Shown piece by piece: positions 54,736 to 63,500 of a stretch of DNA of 64,000 nucleotides. Within the stretch, counting starts at the first letter, position 1, and each line of letters opens with the position of its first letter. Under the pieces are notes generated by a model. The model had not been told where the DNA came from. It was given only the letters and a program-made list of their open reading frames with translations, and searched no databases. This DNA comes from Flavobacterium pectinovorum (GTDB lineage: Bacteria; Bacteroidota; Bacteroidia; Flavobacteriales; Flavobacteriaceae): positions 316,917-380,916 of the forward strand of contig NZ_RCZH01000006.1 in the NCBI RefSeq assembly GCF_006438875.1. Direction: 5' to 3'. The translations under genes were made by a program, and so were the position numbers.

Positions 54736-56148
54736 ATGAAAAAAACCAATTTACTTCTACTGTTTTTGTTGACTTTTTATTTCGGATACTCGCAAGAAAA
54801 GTTTAAAATTACCTATGACCAATTAAAAGAGTATGAAGGCATTTATGAATATCTAAACAATACAACATTACAAATTGCCGCTTCGCCAAAAGACACGATT
54901 TTGTATGCGATTATCAACGAAAGTAAATATGCGCTGAAACCATCTGAAAAAGATGTTTTTCTAAACATGGCCAAAGAAAAAGTTATTTTCCTGAGAGATA
55001 AAGCTTCTGTTATTACTGGTTATACTTCTGATGAAAAAACATATAAATTAATCAGCAAAAAAGTCATTTTCCCGAAAGAAATGTGGTACCCAAGATTAAA
55101 TGCTTCAAAGGATTATAAATATGTATATCAACCGCCTAAAAAAGACTTAGATGGTTTAGTAACCGGAACTCTCGATAATACCGGTCTTGATAAAGCATTA
55201 TTGAACGAAATGATGCAGAAAATTGTCGACGGAACTTATCAAAATGTTCACAGTGTTTTGATTATTAAAGATGGAAAATTAGTTTTTGAAGAATATTTCT
55301 ATGACAATAACAAAGCTAAATTGCACGAGCTTCGTTCGGCCACAAAAAGTTTTGTTTCGGCATTAACCGGAATTGCAATTGATAAAGGATTTATTAAAGA
55401 TAAAAGCGAAACGGTTCTCTCCTATTTTCCTGATTATACTTTTAAAAATCTTACCGATGACAAAAAGCAAATTACGATTGAAAATCTCTTAACCAATCAA
55501 AGCGGATTGGATTGTGATGTGAGTAATCCTAAAGCTGAAGGGAATGAAACTACCATGAATTATTCTGATGACTGGATTCAATTTACTTTGGATTTGCCAA
55601 TGGTCGATGTTCCGGGTGGAAAAGGAATGTATTGCTCCGGAAATCCAATCACAATGGGGAAAATTATCGAAAGAGCGACAAAAATGCCTTTGCCTGAATT
55701 TGCCAAACAAACGCTGTTTAAAGATCTTGGAATTAAGAATTTTAAATGGAATTTTAAACCTGATGCTTCAAGTGCCGAAACCTTTTGTCAGGTATATTTA
55801 ACCTCTCGTGATATGGCAAAATTTGGTTTGCTTTATCTAAATAAAGGGCTGTGGAATGGCAAACAGGTTGTTTCTAAAGCCTGGGTTGAAGAATCACTTA
55901 CCAAACATTCTGTTGTTCAGGGCGTAAATTATGGTTATCTATGGTGGATTAAATACCTAAATGTCGACGGAGTTAAATTTAATGGAAAAGCGGCACAAGG
56001 AAACGGCGGACAGAAAATTTATATCTGGGAAGAACAAAATATGGTGACCATTATTACAGGCGGAAACTATAATTCACAATCACCAAGTGACGAATTGATC
56101 CAGAAATATATTTTGGCTTCGTTTAGTGCGAAAAAAAGCTCTAATTAG
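54736..56148 (+). CDS. Secreted serine hydrolase, class C beta-lactamase fold
   Basis: A 470-residue exported protein (signal peptide about 1-19, GYSQ). An N-terminal ~130-residue region, perhaps a small lipocalin-like domain, precedes the beta-lactamase/transpeptidase-like domain. The domain has the SxxK motif RSATKS (nucleophile Ser201, Lys204), a Tyr-x-x-Asn-like YCSGNP (near 297), and GNGGQKIYIW as the third motif strand. Family members include esterases, D-amino peptidases and others; true beta-lactamase activity is unlikely to be inferable. Its stop codon lies in an AATTAGATAAT repeat, followed by a terminator. Confidence 0.85.
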   Translation: MKKTNLLLLFLLTFYFGYSQEKFKITYDQLKEYEGIYEYLNNTTLQIAASPKDTILYAIINESKYALKPSEKDVFLNMAKEKVIFLRDKASVITGYTSDEKTYKLISKKVIFPKEMWYPRLNASKDYKYVYQPPKKDLDGLVTGTLDNTGLDKALLNEMMQKIVDGTYQNVHSVLIIKDGKLVFEEYFYDNNKAKLHELRSATKSFVSALTGIAIDKGFIKDKSETVLSYFPDYTFKNLTDDKKQITIENLLTNQSGLDCDVSNPKAEGNETTMNYSDDWIQFTLDLPMVDVPGGKGMYCSGNPITMGKIIERATKMPLPEFAKQTLFKDLGIKNFKWNFKPDASSAETFCQVYLTSRDMAKFGLLYLNKGLWNGKQVVSKAWVEESLTKHSVVQGVNYGYLWWIKYLNVDGVKFNGKAAQGNGGQKIYIWEEQNMVTIITGGNYNSQSPSDELIQKYILASFSAKKSSN

Positions 56149-56302
56149 ATAATGTGTCAATTAGATAATGTGCCAATTAGAAAATTAGATAATTAAAAAA
56201 AGGAGAAAGGCTTTCAATATTTTTGAAAGCCTTTTTTTATATTGAAAATTTATAGTTCCAATTTGCATTATCTAATTATCAAATTTTCTAATTATCTAAT
56301 TG
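56143..56302. repeat. AATTAGATAAT arms around a terminator
   Basis: Copies of AATTAGATAAT on the left (56146-56195) are inverted relative to AATTATCTAATT copies on the right (about 56270-56302). Between them is the terminator at 56207-56237. The stop codons of both convergent genes lie inside these copies. Confidence 0.8.
56207..56237. terminator. Bidirectional terminator between convergent genes
   Basis: AAAGGCTTTCAA (56207-56218) pairs with TTGAAAGCCTTT (56223-56234), flanked by A and T runs on either side. Confidence 0.88.
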
Positions 56303-56800
56303 CAATGTCAACGCATAAACTTGTTTTGTTTTTATTATTTTGCGATCATGGTCCAGCAAAAATAATTTATCGGGACTTTTGGCAGAATAGCCATAGAATA
56401 TTTGTTCTCCTTCTGGTTTATCATAATTAAGGACATAAATTGTTCCGTTTGGATCGTCTTCTAATCCTCTTTCTGTGTTGTAATTGCCTTTTTGTGTAAA
56501 CTCTTTTCCATCTCCTTTTCCTTGATAAACACTGGACAAATCAAATTTGTGAGTTTCCATTGTTCCATCTCCCGCATAAATTTTTAATACCGTTTTAATT
56601 CCGCTGCAATCAGCACAAGGCAATACTCCTTCATATGTTTTTGCTTCGCCAAGGCTTTCACTTTCTGAAACCAGACTTCTCGTATCATCTATAATAGCAG
56701 CAGTACTATCAATTGAAGTATTCGTTAAGTTTTCTTTTTTCTTACTGTTACAAGATATTATAAGGCTTGAAATAGCTAATATTAGCACTAATTTTTTCAT
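56288..56800 (-). CDS. NlpE-like copper-homeostasis/envelope lipoprotein
   Basis: A 170-residue lipoprotein (signal ending LIISC, Cys17). After a linker, the NlpE N-terminal type beta-barrel begins with the hallmark TYEGVLPCADCSGIKTVLKI (CxxC at about 62-65) and continues with FTQKGNYNTERG and YVLNYDKPEGEQIFYGY. In E. coli NlpE senses envelope and copper stress and surface contact. Only the N-terminal domain is present here, as in many Bacteroidetes homologues. The final residues LQLDN and the stop codon are encoded by the AATTAGATAAT repeat. Confidence 0.85.
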   Translation of the reverse strand: MKKLVLILAISSLIISCNSKKKENLTNTSIDSTAAIIDDTRSLVSESESLGEAKTYEGVLPCADCSGIKTVLKIYAGDGTMETHKFDLSSVYQGKGDGKEFTQKGNYNTERGLEDDPNGTIYVLNYDKPEGEQIFYGYSAKSPDKLFLLDHDRKIIKTKQVYALTLQLDN

Positions 56801-57062
56801 AATTATACTTTTTAAAACAAATTCAAAAATACAGAATTTACTTATATAATAATATTTTTTTTACTGAATAAATTTAGAAAACAAAAATATCAGAAACTGA
56901 ATTAAGATATTATATTCTAATATTAGGAACTCTTTAAAACTAAATTTATTGCTTTTTTTTCTTCTTACAATTTTATTTTAGCGAAACATAATTTGTATAG
57001 TGAAGTTTTGTATTTTTATGGATAGCAAAATAATTTAATACCTAACTTAAATAAAAAACTAT

Positions 57063-57395
57063 ATGGGAAAATTTGTGATTACTAAAAGAACTAACGGCGA
57101 ATTTCAATTTAATTTAAAAGCAGGTAATGGTCAGACAATTTTAACAAGTGAAGGCTACACAACAAAAGCTGCATGTCTAAACGGTATCGAATCTGTGAAA
57201 ACAAACTCACAAGATGATAGTAAATTTGACAGAAAAGAATCTAGTAATGGAAAACCATATTTTAATTTGAAAGCTACTAACGGTCAAATTATTGGTGCCA
57301 GCGAAATGTATGAAAGCACATCTGCAAGAGAAAATGGCATTGAATCAGTAAAAACAAATGCTCCGTCAGCTACTACAGACGATCAAACGGCGTAA
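57063..57395 (+). CDS. YegP-like protein with two DUF1508 repeats
   Basis: A 110-residue cytoplasmic protein made of two copies of a ~48-residue unit: F..K..NG.F.FNLKA.NGQ.I..SE.Y......NGIESVKTN at about 3-48 and 53-100. This is the DUF1508/YegP arrangement, a small alpha-beta fold found in many bacteria with unknown role. Upstream (56801-57062) is A/T-rich DNA without recognisable repeats. A strong bidirectional terminator follows. Confidence 0.9.
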   Translation: MGKFVITKRTNGEFQFNLKAGNGQTILTSEGYTTKAACLNGIESVKTNSQDDSKFDRKESSNGKPYFNLKATNGQIIGASEMYESTSARENGIESVKTNAPSATTDDQTA

Positions 57396-57417
57396 AAAGT
57401 ATTTTATCATAAAAAAA

Positions 57418-57456
57418 CAAAAGACTGTTTCTTAAATCGAAACAGTCTTTTATTTT
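57418..57456. terminator. Bidirectional terminator
   Basis: AAAGACTGTTTC (57420-57431) pairs with GAAACAGTCTTT (57439-57450), with T-rich DNA on the right and A-rich on the left. It serves the YegP-like gene and the convergent GH43 operon end. Confidence 0.88.
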
Positions 57457-57478
57457 TTATGAAAACTCAATTCTAAAA

Positions 57479-59413
57479 TTACTTAATTGCGTTAATTCCT
57501 GTATGAGTTGGAATTACTTGTTTTATAGTTCCATCGGGATTAAATTCGAGTTTATCGATACAAACTTCACGATGAAAACCTGCTGCATCACCCATTTTTA
57601 TTCCCGTTGGATAAGAGAAACGATGATACGTAATATACCATTCGTCCTTGTTTGGAATTTGTAATACGGAGTTATGTCCGGTAGCATAAATTCCCTGATC
57701 CGGAATACCTTGTATTACGATATTATTTTCCGGAATTTCAATTGGACCTAAAGGAGATTTTGAAATTCCGTATCTTACTTTATAATTCGGGCTTCGGGTA
57801 TCATCTTCACTCCAAAAGAAATAATACTGCCCATTTCTGTAAATTACATACGTTCCTTCGCGAAAACTATCATTCACTTTAATTAGTTTGGTACTTCCCG
57901 GTTTTATCGAAACCATATCAGGATTTAATTCGGCTACAGCCATATACATATTACCCCAGTACAAATAACTTTTACCGGTTTTAGGATCTGTAAAAACATC
58001 CGGATCAATTTCCTGTCCGTCTTTTACGCCCTCCGGTCTTGCACTAATTAGAGCTTTTCCACTATCCTTAAAAGGTCCCGTTGGATTATCCGAAGAAGCA
58101 ACACCTATTTTTTGAGCCGCTGTGAAATAGTAGAAATACTTGTGTTTTCCTTTGATTTTTTTCTCTACAATACAAGGCGCCCAAGCATTTCTGTTTGCCC
58201 ATGAAACATCTTTTCTAAGATCAACAATAATTCCTTCGTCTTTCCAATCGATTAGATTATCTGATGAAAAAGTCTTGAAATAATTTCCTGACCAGCCATC
58301 AAATCCATCGCTTGTGGGGTAGATATAATATTTCTTTGTTTTATTTGAATATAAAATCTCAGGATCTGCATAATAACCTTCAAGAACCGGATTGTTGTTT
58401 ATTTTTGGAAATTGCTTCGGCACTCCCCATTTTGCAATCAATCTTTTTAATTCAGAACGGGTTATTGGTAAAATGGTTCCGTGACGCGGATTAAAATCCA
58501 TGGAAATATTCTTATCAATTACCGTGAAATTTTCTAAATCTTTCGTTTTTGTAAATTGATATTTCCCTTTCGTGTAAACGTCATACATCAAAATATACTC
58601 ATCAGAATTGTTGAGTTTAAAAACGCTGGAACCTTCAACTCCGTCACTCGTTTGTTGCAGATAATTATCGTTTTCAATCCATTTTCCCGAAGTTAAATCT
58701 GTTGTTGTCGCTACTTTTATTCCTGCTTTCTCCGTTTCGGTTTTACAGAAAAGATGATAAATTCCGTCTTTCTCAATAATATCTCCGTCAATACAAGCTC
58801 TTTCCGATTTTGGTACAAATAATAATTTTGGCGCACTTTCCAGAGCTGTAAAATCCTTATTTGCATAAGCGTAATAAATTTTATCAGGACCTCCGGCATA
58901 TTGAAGACTGAAGTAAATCATGTATTTACCAGCTTTGGCATCATAAATAGTTTGTGGCGCCCAAACTCGTTTTAGATTTTCGTTTCCTGAAAAAGTGGTT
59001 TGAATATTCACCACACTACTTTCCCATTTTACAAGATCGGTGCTTTTAAGTAAAATCATTGCGCGATTACTATCCCAGCCTTTTGACGAAGTCATATCCG
59101 TCAAAACCATATAAAATGTTTTACCATCGTCGCCACGCAAAATATGCGGATCACGAACGCCACCTGTCGAGCTTATCGTTTTACTGTCAATAACAGGTTG
59201 GTTATCGTTGAGATGATAATAATGATAACCGTCTGCGCTAATGGCATATCTTACGGCTTCTTCTTCGATATTATTTCCTGTAAAATAAACAAATAAGTAG
59301 GCTGTTAAATCTTTGTCAGCAAGGATTGGCGGAGTCCCTTTTGTGTTATTCTGAGCTTGTAAAAAATTAAAAATCATTAAAAACAGTACAAAGCTAAATT
59401 GTAATTTTCTCAT
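57479..59413 (-). CDS. Secreted double-domain GH43 glycosidase
   Basis: A 644-residue exported protein (signal peptide about 1-21) with two five-bladed propeller domains in one chain. The N-terminal domain (about 30-325) has GGVRDPHIL (Asp88) and VEGSSVFKL. The C-terminal domain (about 335-640) has GYYADPEI (Asp350, likely base), FREGTYVIYRNGQYYFFWS (Glu, likely acid) and ATGHNSVLQIP (His of the active site). GH43 enzymes act on alpha-L-arabinofuranosides, beta-xylosides or beta-1,3-galactan; beside GH27, GH2 and GH30, a galactan or arabinan bond is most likely. Its ATG overlaps the GH27 stop by one base (TAATG), so translation is coupled. Confidence 0.87.
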   Translation of the reverse strand: MRKLQFSFVLFLMIFNFLQAQNNTKGTPPILADKDLTAYLFVYFTGNNIEEEAVRYAISADGYHYYHLNDNQPVIDSKTISSTGGVRDPHILRGDDGKTFYMVLTDMTSSKGWDSNRAMILLKSTDLVKWESSVVNIQTTFSGNENLKRVWAPQTIYDAKAGKYMIYFSLQYAGGPDKIYYAYANKDFTALESAPKLLFVPKSERACIDGDIIEKDGIYHLFCKTETEKAGIKVATTTDLTSGKWIENDNYLQQTSDGVEGSSVFKLNNSDEYILMYDVYTKGKYQFTKTKDLENFTVIDKNISMDFNPRHGTILPITRSELKRLIAKWGVPKQFPKINNNPVLEGYYADPEILYSNKTKKYYIYPTSDGFDGWSGNYFKTFSSDNLIDWKDEGIIVDLRKDVSWANRNAWAPCIVEKKIKGKHKYFYYFTAAQKIGVASSDNPTGPFKDSGKALISARPEGVKDGQEIDPDVFTDPKTGKSYLYWGNMYMAVAELNPDMVSIKPGSTKLIKVNDSFREGTYVIYRNGQYYFFWSEDDTRSPNYKVRYGISKSPLGPIEIPENNIVIQGIPDQGIYATGHNSVLQIPNKDEWYITYHRFSYPTGIKMGDAAGFHREVCIDKLEFNPDGTIKQVIPTHTGINAIK

Positions 59414-60783
59414 TATTTTTTACCTTTTAATTGATACAAAACAGAACTATGCGGCTTCAATTCTGCAGAAATCTCTTTACCAGAAACCTTTGATTTTTCA
59501 CCAGTCCACATATTTAAAACTTCAATATTATCCGAAATTCCCAAATCTGAAAAATTCACCGCTATTTTCTCAGAACCATTATCCGAGATATTAAACAAAG
59601 CCAAATAAACACTTCCGTCTTTGGGATTTTTTGAAGTCACCGCAATTTTACCCTCTTTCTGAAAAAGCTGTTTTACATCATTGCTTTCGTTATGCATTTT
59701 TACCACATTTTTGTTGGTTAACAATGATAGAGTAAATGCATCATTACTTGGTAAATCTCCACCAAAAAACAACGGTGATTTAAAGATATTAAAAAATGTA
59801 ATCAGCGTATATTGCTCGTCTTTTGTCAAACGGGTCATTCGGTCTTCACCGCGTTCGCCTCTTAAAGAAATACGTCCCAGCGGAATCATGTCGCAGTCTG
59901 GCCAGGTTCCTGCTGCAATGTACGGATACCATTTTTGACTTACTTCCATCAAATGTGTAATGTGCGGCCAAGTGTCCCAAACATCATCAACCATACGCCA
60001 CATATTGGCATGTTCTTTTACATGTGAAGCTGCAGAAATAGGCGTTTCTCCGGGCGAAGTGCTCAATACAATTTTACGTCCGCACTTGTCGATTGCATTT
60101 CTAATCAGGTTGATTTCCCCTTCGTGATACGGTCTTGACAAATCGTCAATTTTGATAAAATCTACGCCCCATTGCGCATAAAGTTCAAATATTGAATTGT
60201 AATATTCTTGTGCTCCCGGTTTGTCTGCCAAGATTGTGTAATTATCTTTTAGCCATTCGCATTGCAAAGCTGTTGTATAAATTTGATCTGCAGTAATTCC
60301 GTTTGTGCCTTTAATTGGCATTTTGTCTTCAACCGCTTTTTTAGGGATTCCGCGCATAATGTGAATACCAAATTTCAATCCTTTTTTATGAATATAATCT
60401 GCTAAAGGTTTAAATCCTTGTCCGTCTTTCGCCGATGGAAAACGATTTACCGCCGGCAAATATCTTCCGTATTGATCGATTACATAACGCGGATCTGTTT
60501 GGTTGTATCCTCCTGCTTTATCATTTTCTACAAACCATCTGATGTCTACAACGATATATTCCCAACCAAATTTTTTTAGGTTTTTAACCATATAATCGGC
60601 GTTGGCTTTTACTTCGTGTTCTTCAACAGTTGAACCATAACAATCCCAACTGTTCCAACCCATTGGCGGTCTTTGCGCCCATTGTTTGAACTCTGATTTT
60701 TTGGAAGTTGTGGTTTGTGCATTGGAAGAAATTGATGCCAAAACAACTCCGATTATCAGGGTAATTATATTTTTTATTTTCAT
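59413..60783 (-). CDS. GH27 alpha-galactosidase-like enzyme
   Basis: A 456-residue exported TIM-barrel enzyme (signal peptide about 1-22). PPMGWNSWDCYG (about 39-50) is the GH27/GH36 clan D start. WGVDFIKIDDLSRP gives the nucleophile (Asp213) and WRMVDDVWDTW (near 260) the acid/base region. It removes alpha-galactosyl residues or, as some GH27 members do, beta-L-arabinopyranosyl residues. The C-terminal ~90 residues form an antiparallel beta domain. It is coupled to GH43 and preceded by a 182-bp gap with two hairpins after the GH2 gene. Confidence 0.85.
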   Translation of the reverse strand: MKIKNIITLIIGVVLASISSNAQTTTSKKSEFKQWAQRPPMGWNSWDCYGSTVEEHEVKANADYMVKNLKKFGWEYIVVDIRWFVENDKAGGYNQTDPRYVIDQYGRYLPAVNRFPSAKDGQGFKPLADYIHKKGLKFGIHIMRGIPKKAVEDKMPIKGTNGITADQIYTTALQCEWLKDNYTILADKPGAQEYYNSIFELYAQWGVDFIKIDDLSRPYHEGEINLIRNAIDKCGRKIVLSTSPGETPISAASHVKEHANMWRMVDDVWDTWPHITHLMEVSQKWYPYIAAGTWPDCDMIPLGRISLRGERGEDRMTRLTKDEQYTLITFFNIFKSPLFFGGDLPSNDAFTLSLLTNKNVVKMHNESNDVKQLFQKEGKIAVTSKNPKDGSVYLALFNISDNGSEKIAVNFSDLGISDNIEVLNMWTGEKSKVSGKEISAELKPHSSVLYQLKGKK

Positions 60784-60843
60784 TTTAATTAAATATGTGT
60801 ATAATTTACACTTTAAATATAATAAACTTTTTGATACTATATA

Positions 60844-60939
60844 AAATTAACCTGTAGGCTTACCAAAAAGACTGACAGGTTAATTTTTTATAACATTGCA
60901 TTGATTAGACCTAACAGGTTTTAAAAACCTGTTAGGTCT
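60844..60939. repeat. Two ACCTGT-type hairpins in the GH2-GH27 gap
   Basis: AAATTAACCTGT (about 60844) pairs with ACAGGTTAATTT (to about 60886). Then AGACCTAACAGGTTTT (60907-60922) is followed by its inverse to 60939, an almost loopless hairpin. Both lie in the transcript between two operon genes and could attenuate or stabilise it. Confidence 0.85.
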
Positions 60940-60965
60940 TCGTTGCCAACTTTCTTTACGCTAAA

Positions 60966-63386
60966 TTATTTCACATTAATCGTAACTTCAACGGGTTTTA
61001 ACCACTGACTTGTAAACGTTACTTTTATAGGCTGTGCTTCTCCAGTTGATTGAATGTAAGCGGCAATATGTCCGTGAAAAACTCTTTGAACATTATCTGT
61101 ATAATCTGTCATGTCGCTGTTGTTTCCGGCTTCAAGTCCTAATAAGACACCTGGTCCTGAAATCGTACACGTCACTTCATTGTCTGAAAGCATAATCGGT
61201 AAACCATTTTGATCTTTTACCTGAACCATTATTTTTGCAACTCCTTTGTCTTTTGAGATTGTGATGTTTTTATCGGCAATTGTCAATTCAACAGGTTGTT
61301 GTGTTGATGAGATTGCATATCTGCTTACTTCCTTATCATTTTTATCTAAACCAATTGCTTCTAATTTACCTGATGCAAATGGAATATCCCAATAGATAAT
61401 TCCTGTTTTTTCGTCGTAAGGTTTTGCTTCACCAACTACTTTTCCGTTTAATTCCAATCGTGCTTTTGTTGCATTTGTATAACACACCACGCGAATCATT
61501 TCACCTTGAGTGTAATTCCAGATTGCCCATGCGTCCTTAGAAACATCTTTTACATCTTTCAACGGATAAGTTCCCATATATACCATTGGTTTATCTGACC
61601 ATAATGACTGACGGAAATATCCTCTTGGTTTGATAACTCCTGCAAAATCAACCAATCCGGAGTAAAATCCTCTTGAAGGCCATCTTCCTGATTCTCCCAA
61701 ATAATCGATTCCTGTCCAAAGAAATTGTCCAAAAATATGTTTGTTATTTTTTACCGCTAACCAAGGTGCCATATCATGCACATTCTCACTTCCAAAAATA
61801 ACTCTATTTGGATATTTTTCATGATCTGATTGGTATTTACTTTCCGTATAATTATATCCTGTAATATCTAATGCTCCCGGATATTCTGTTTCGTTAGACA
61901 TTGCAACGCCCGCTAATCCTGCCGTAGTTGGACGTGATTTATCGTATTTTTTTACGGCAGCAACCAAACGTTTTGCAATTACGCCAAGACGCATGGCATC
62001 TGGTGCATCTTTCTTGTAACCACCATAAGCAGCTTGACCAAAACCTTCTTTTCCTTTGTCTAAAACTGGGTGAGAATACGGGTCGTTTGGATAATCTACT
62101 TCGTTACCAATACTCCACGCAAATACTGAAAGGTGATTTCTATCGCGACGTACGAAATCTTCAAGGTCTTTTTCTCCATACTCGGCAAAAATATCAAACG
62201 AACCTTCAAATCCCGGAGTTCCGTAATTCCAACCTTCTAACCATTTTCTTTTTGGAAATTCCCATTCGTCATAAGCTTCGTTTAAAACCAATAATCCTAA
62301 TTCGTCGCAAAGCTCATAAAAAACAGGCGCTTGCGGATTATGACTGGTACGAATGGCATTTACGCCAATTTCTTTCAATGTTTTAAGTCTTGTTTCCCAA
62401 ACTTCTCTTGGAACTGCTGAACCCAAAACTCCCGCGTCATGATGCAAACAAACGCCTTTCATCTTCATCCATTTTCCGTTTAATGCAAAACCATTATTTG
62501 CATCGAAAGTAAAAGTTCTAAAACCTGTTTTTGTAACGGTTTCATCGATTTGTTTTCCGTCTTTTAAAACGGTGGTTTTAAGCTGATATAAATTTGGATT
62601 TTCTAAATCCCACAACTGCGGATTTTTTACGTTTATCTTAGTCGAAATTTTTCCGGTTTTATTGGCTGCAACTTCAAGTTTAGAAGATGTTTTTGCAACT
62701 GATTTTCCGTCTTTTGCAATCAATTCATTAATTACAGTAACGCTTGATTTTGTCGAAGCGCCATTTTCTACATCAACCTCAACATTTAAAGTTCCTGTTC
62801 CGTTTTTTACTTCGGGATAAGCGTAAACGCCCCATTGTGCAATATGAACCGGATTGGCATAAACCAACCAAACATTTCTGTAAATTCCAGAACCTGTGTA
62901 CCATCTTGAATCGGCACTTTGACTGTGATCTACACGAACTGAAATAATATTTTCTGCTCCGTATTTTATATATGGAGTTGCATCATAAGCAAAAGAAATA
63001 TACCCGTTTGGACGTTTTCCTAATGAATGTCCGTTGATGAAAACCTCGCTTCTGTTATAAACACCTTCAAAATAGAGATAGACTTTTTCGCCTGTTTTGG
63101 CTTGCGGAATATTAATTGATTTTCGATACCAGCCAATTCCGCCTGGCAAGAAACCGGTGCAGCTTGCTAATGTTGGACTCAATTGTCCCTTTACACTCCA
63201 GTCGTGCGGCACATTTACAGATTGCCAATTGCTATCGTCGTAAGTTATTTTTTGCGCATCAGGAATGTCTTGTAAATTAAACTTCCAGTTGTCATTGATT
63301 TTTTTTGAATCTCCAAACGATATCTGACTGAACGCAGACAAACACGAGAAGAGAAGTACGGGTAGTAAGATCTTTTTTGTAAACAT
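60966..63386 (-). CDS. Secreted GH2 beta-galactosidase-like enzyme
   Basis: An 806-residue exported enzyme (signal peptide about 1-20). The jelly-roll start with VPHDWSVKG and GGIGWYRK, the YRNVWLV block, acid/base Glu429 (WSIGNEVD) and nucleophile Glu534 (FGSENVHD) define a GH2 enzyme of the large beta-galactosidase type. About 180 C-terminal residues form immunoglobulin-like domains. The Asn-x-Lys uronate motif of the two other GH2 proteins in the window is missing; its place has YSGLVDFAGVIKPRG. Beta-galactosidase is therefore the preferred activity. The gene lies between GH30 and GH27 in the minus-strand operon. Confidence 0.88.
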   Translation of the reverse strand: MFTKKILLPVLLFSCLSAFSQISFGDSKKINDNWKFNLQDIPDAQKITYDDSNWQSVNVPHDWSVKGQLSPTLASCTGFLPGGIGWYRKSINIPQAKTGEKVYLYFEGVYNRSEVFINGHSLGKRPNGYISFAYDATPYIKYGAENIISVRVDHSQSADSRWYTGSGIYRNVWLVYANPVHIAQWGVYAYPEVKNGTGTLNVEVDVENGASTKSSVTVINELIAKDGKSVAKTSSKLEVAANKTGKISTKINVKNPQLWDLENPNLYQLKTTVLKDGKQIDETVTKTGFRTFTFDANNGFALNGKWMKMKGVCLHHDAGVLGSAVPREVWETRLKTLKEIGVNAIRTSHNPQAPVFYELCDELGLLVLNEAYDEWEFPKRKWLEGWNYGTPGFEGSFDIFAEYGEKDLEDFVRRDRNHLSVFAWSIGNEVDYPNDPYSHPVLDKGKEGFGQAAYGGYKKDAPDAMRLGVIAKRLVAAVKKYDKSRPTTAGLAGVAMSNETEYPGALDITGYNYTESKYQSDHEKYPNRVIFGSENVHDMAPWLAVKNNKHIFGQFLWTGIDYLGESGRWPSRGFYSGLVDFAGVIKPRGYFRQSLWSDKPMVYMGTYPLKDVKDVSKDAWAIWNYTQGEMIRVVCYTNATKARLELNGKVVGEAKPYDEKTGIIYWDIPFASGKLEAIGLDKNDKEVSRYAISSTQQPVELTIADKNITISKDKGVAKIMVQVKDQNGLPIMLSDNEVTCTISGPGVLLGLEAGNNSDMTDYTDNVQRVFHGHIAAYIQSTGEAQPIKVTFTSQWLKPVEVTINVK

Positions 63387-63403
63387 TTTTTATTTTTATC
63401 TGT

Positions 63404-63500
63404 TGTTTTTTTAGTTTCAGGTTTTTCTTGTTTCAAGTTTTTAGTCGCAGTCGCAGTATTCAGTTTTCAAACTGAGACTGAAAACTGAGACTGAATACTA
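63404..63500. repeat. TCAGTTT/AAACTGAG repeat between GH30-like and GH2 genes
   Basis: AGTATTCAGTTTTC (63456-63469) pairs with GAAAACTGAGACTGAATACT (63480-63499), of the same TCAGTCTC family as 2240-2284 and 22792-22830. The right arm runs into the stop codon of the GH30-like gene (63498-63500). Confidence 0.8.

Noticed and set aside
54736..56148. Antibiotic-resistance beta-lactamase
   Set aside because: The SxxK fold is shared by many esterases and peptidases; an extra N-terminal domain and no resistance context make a class C beta-lactamase unlikely.
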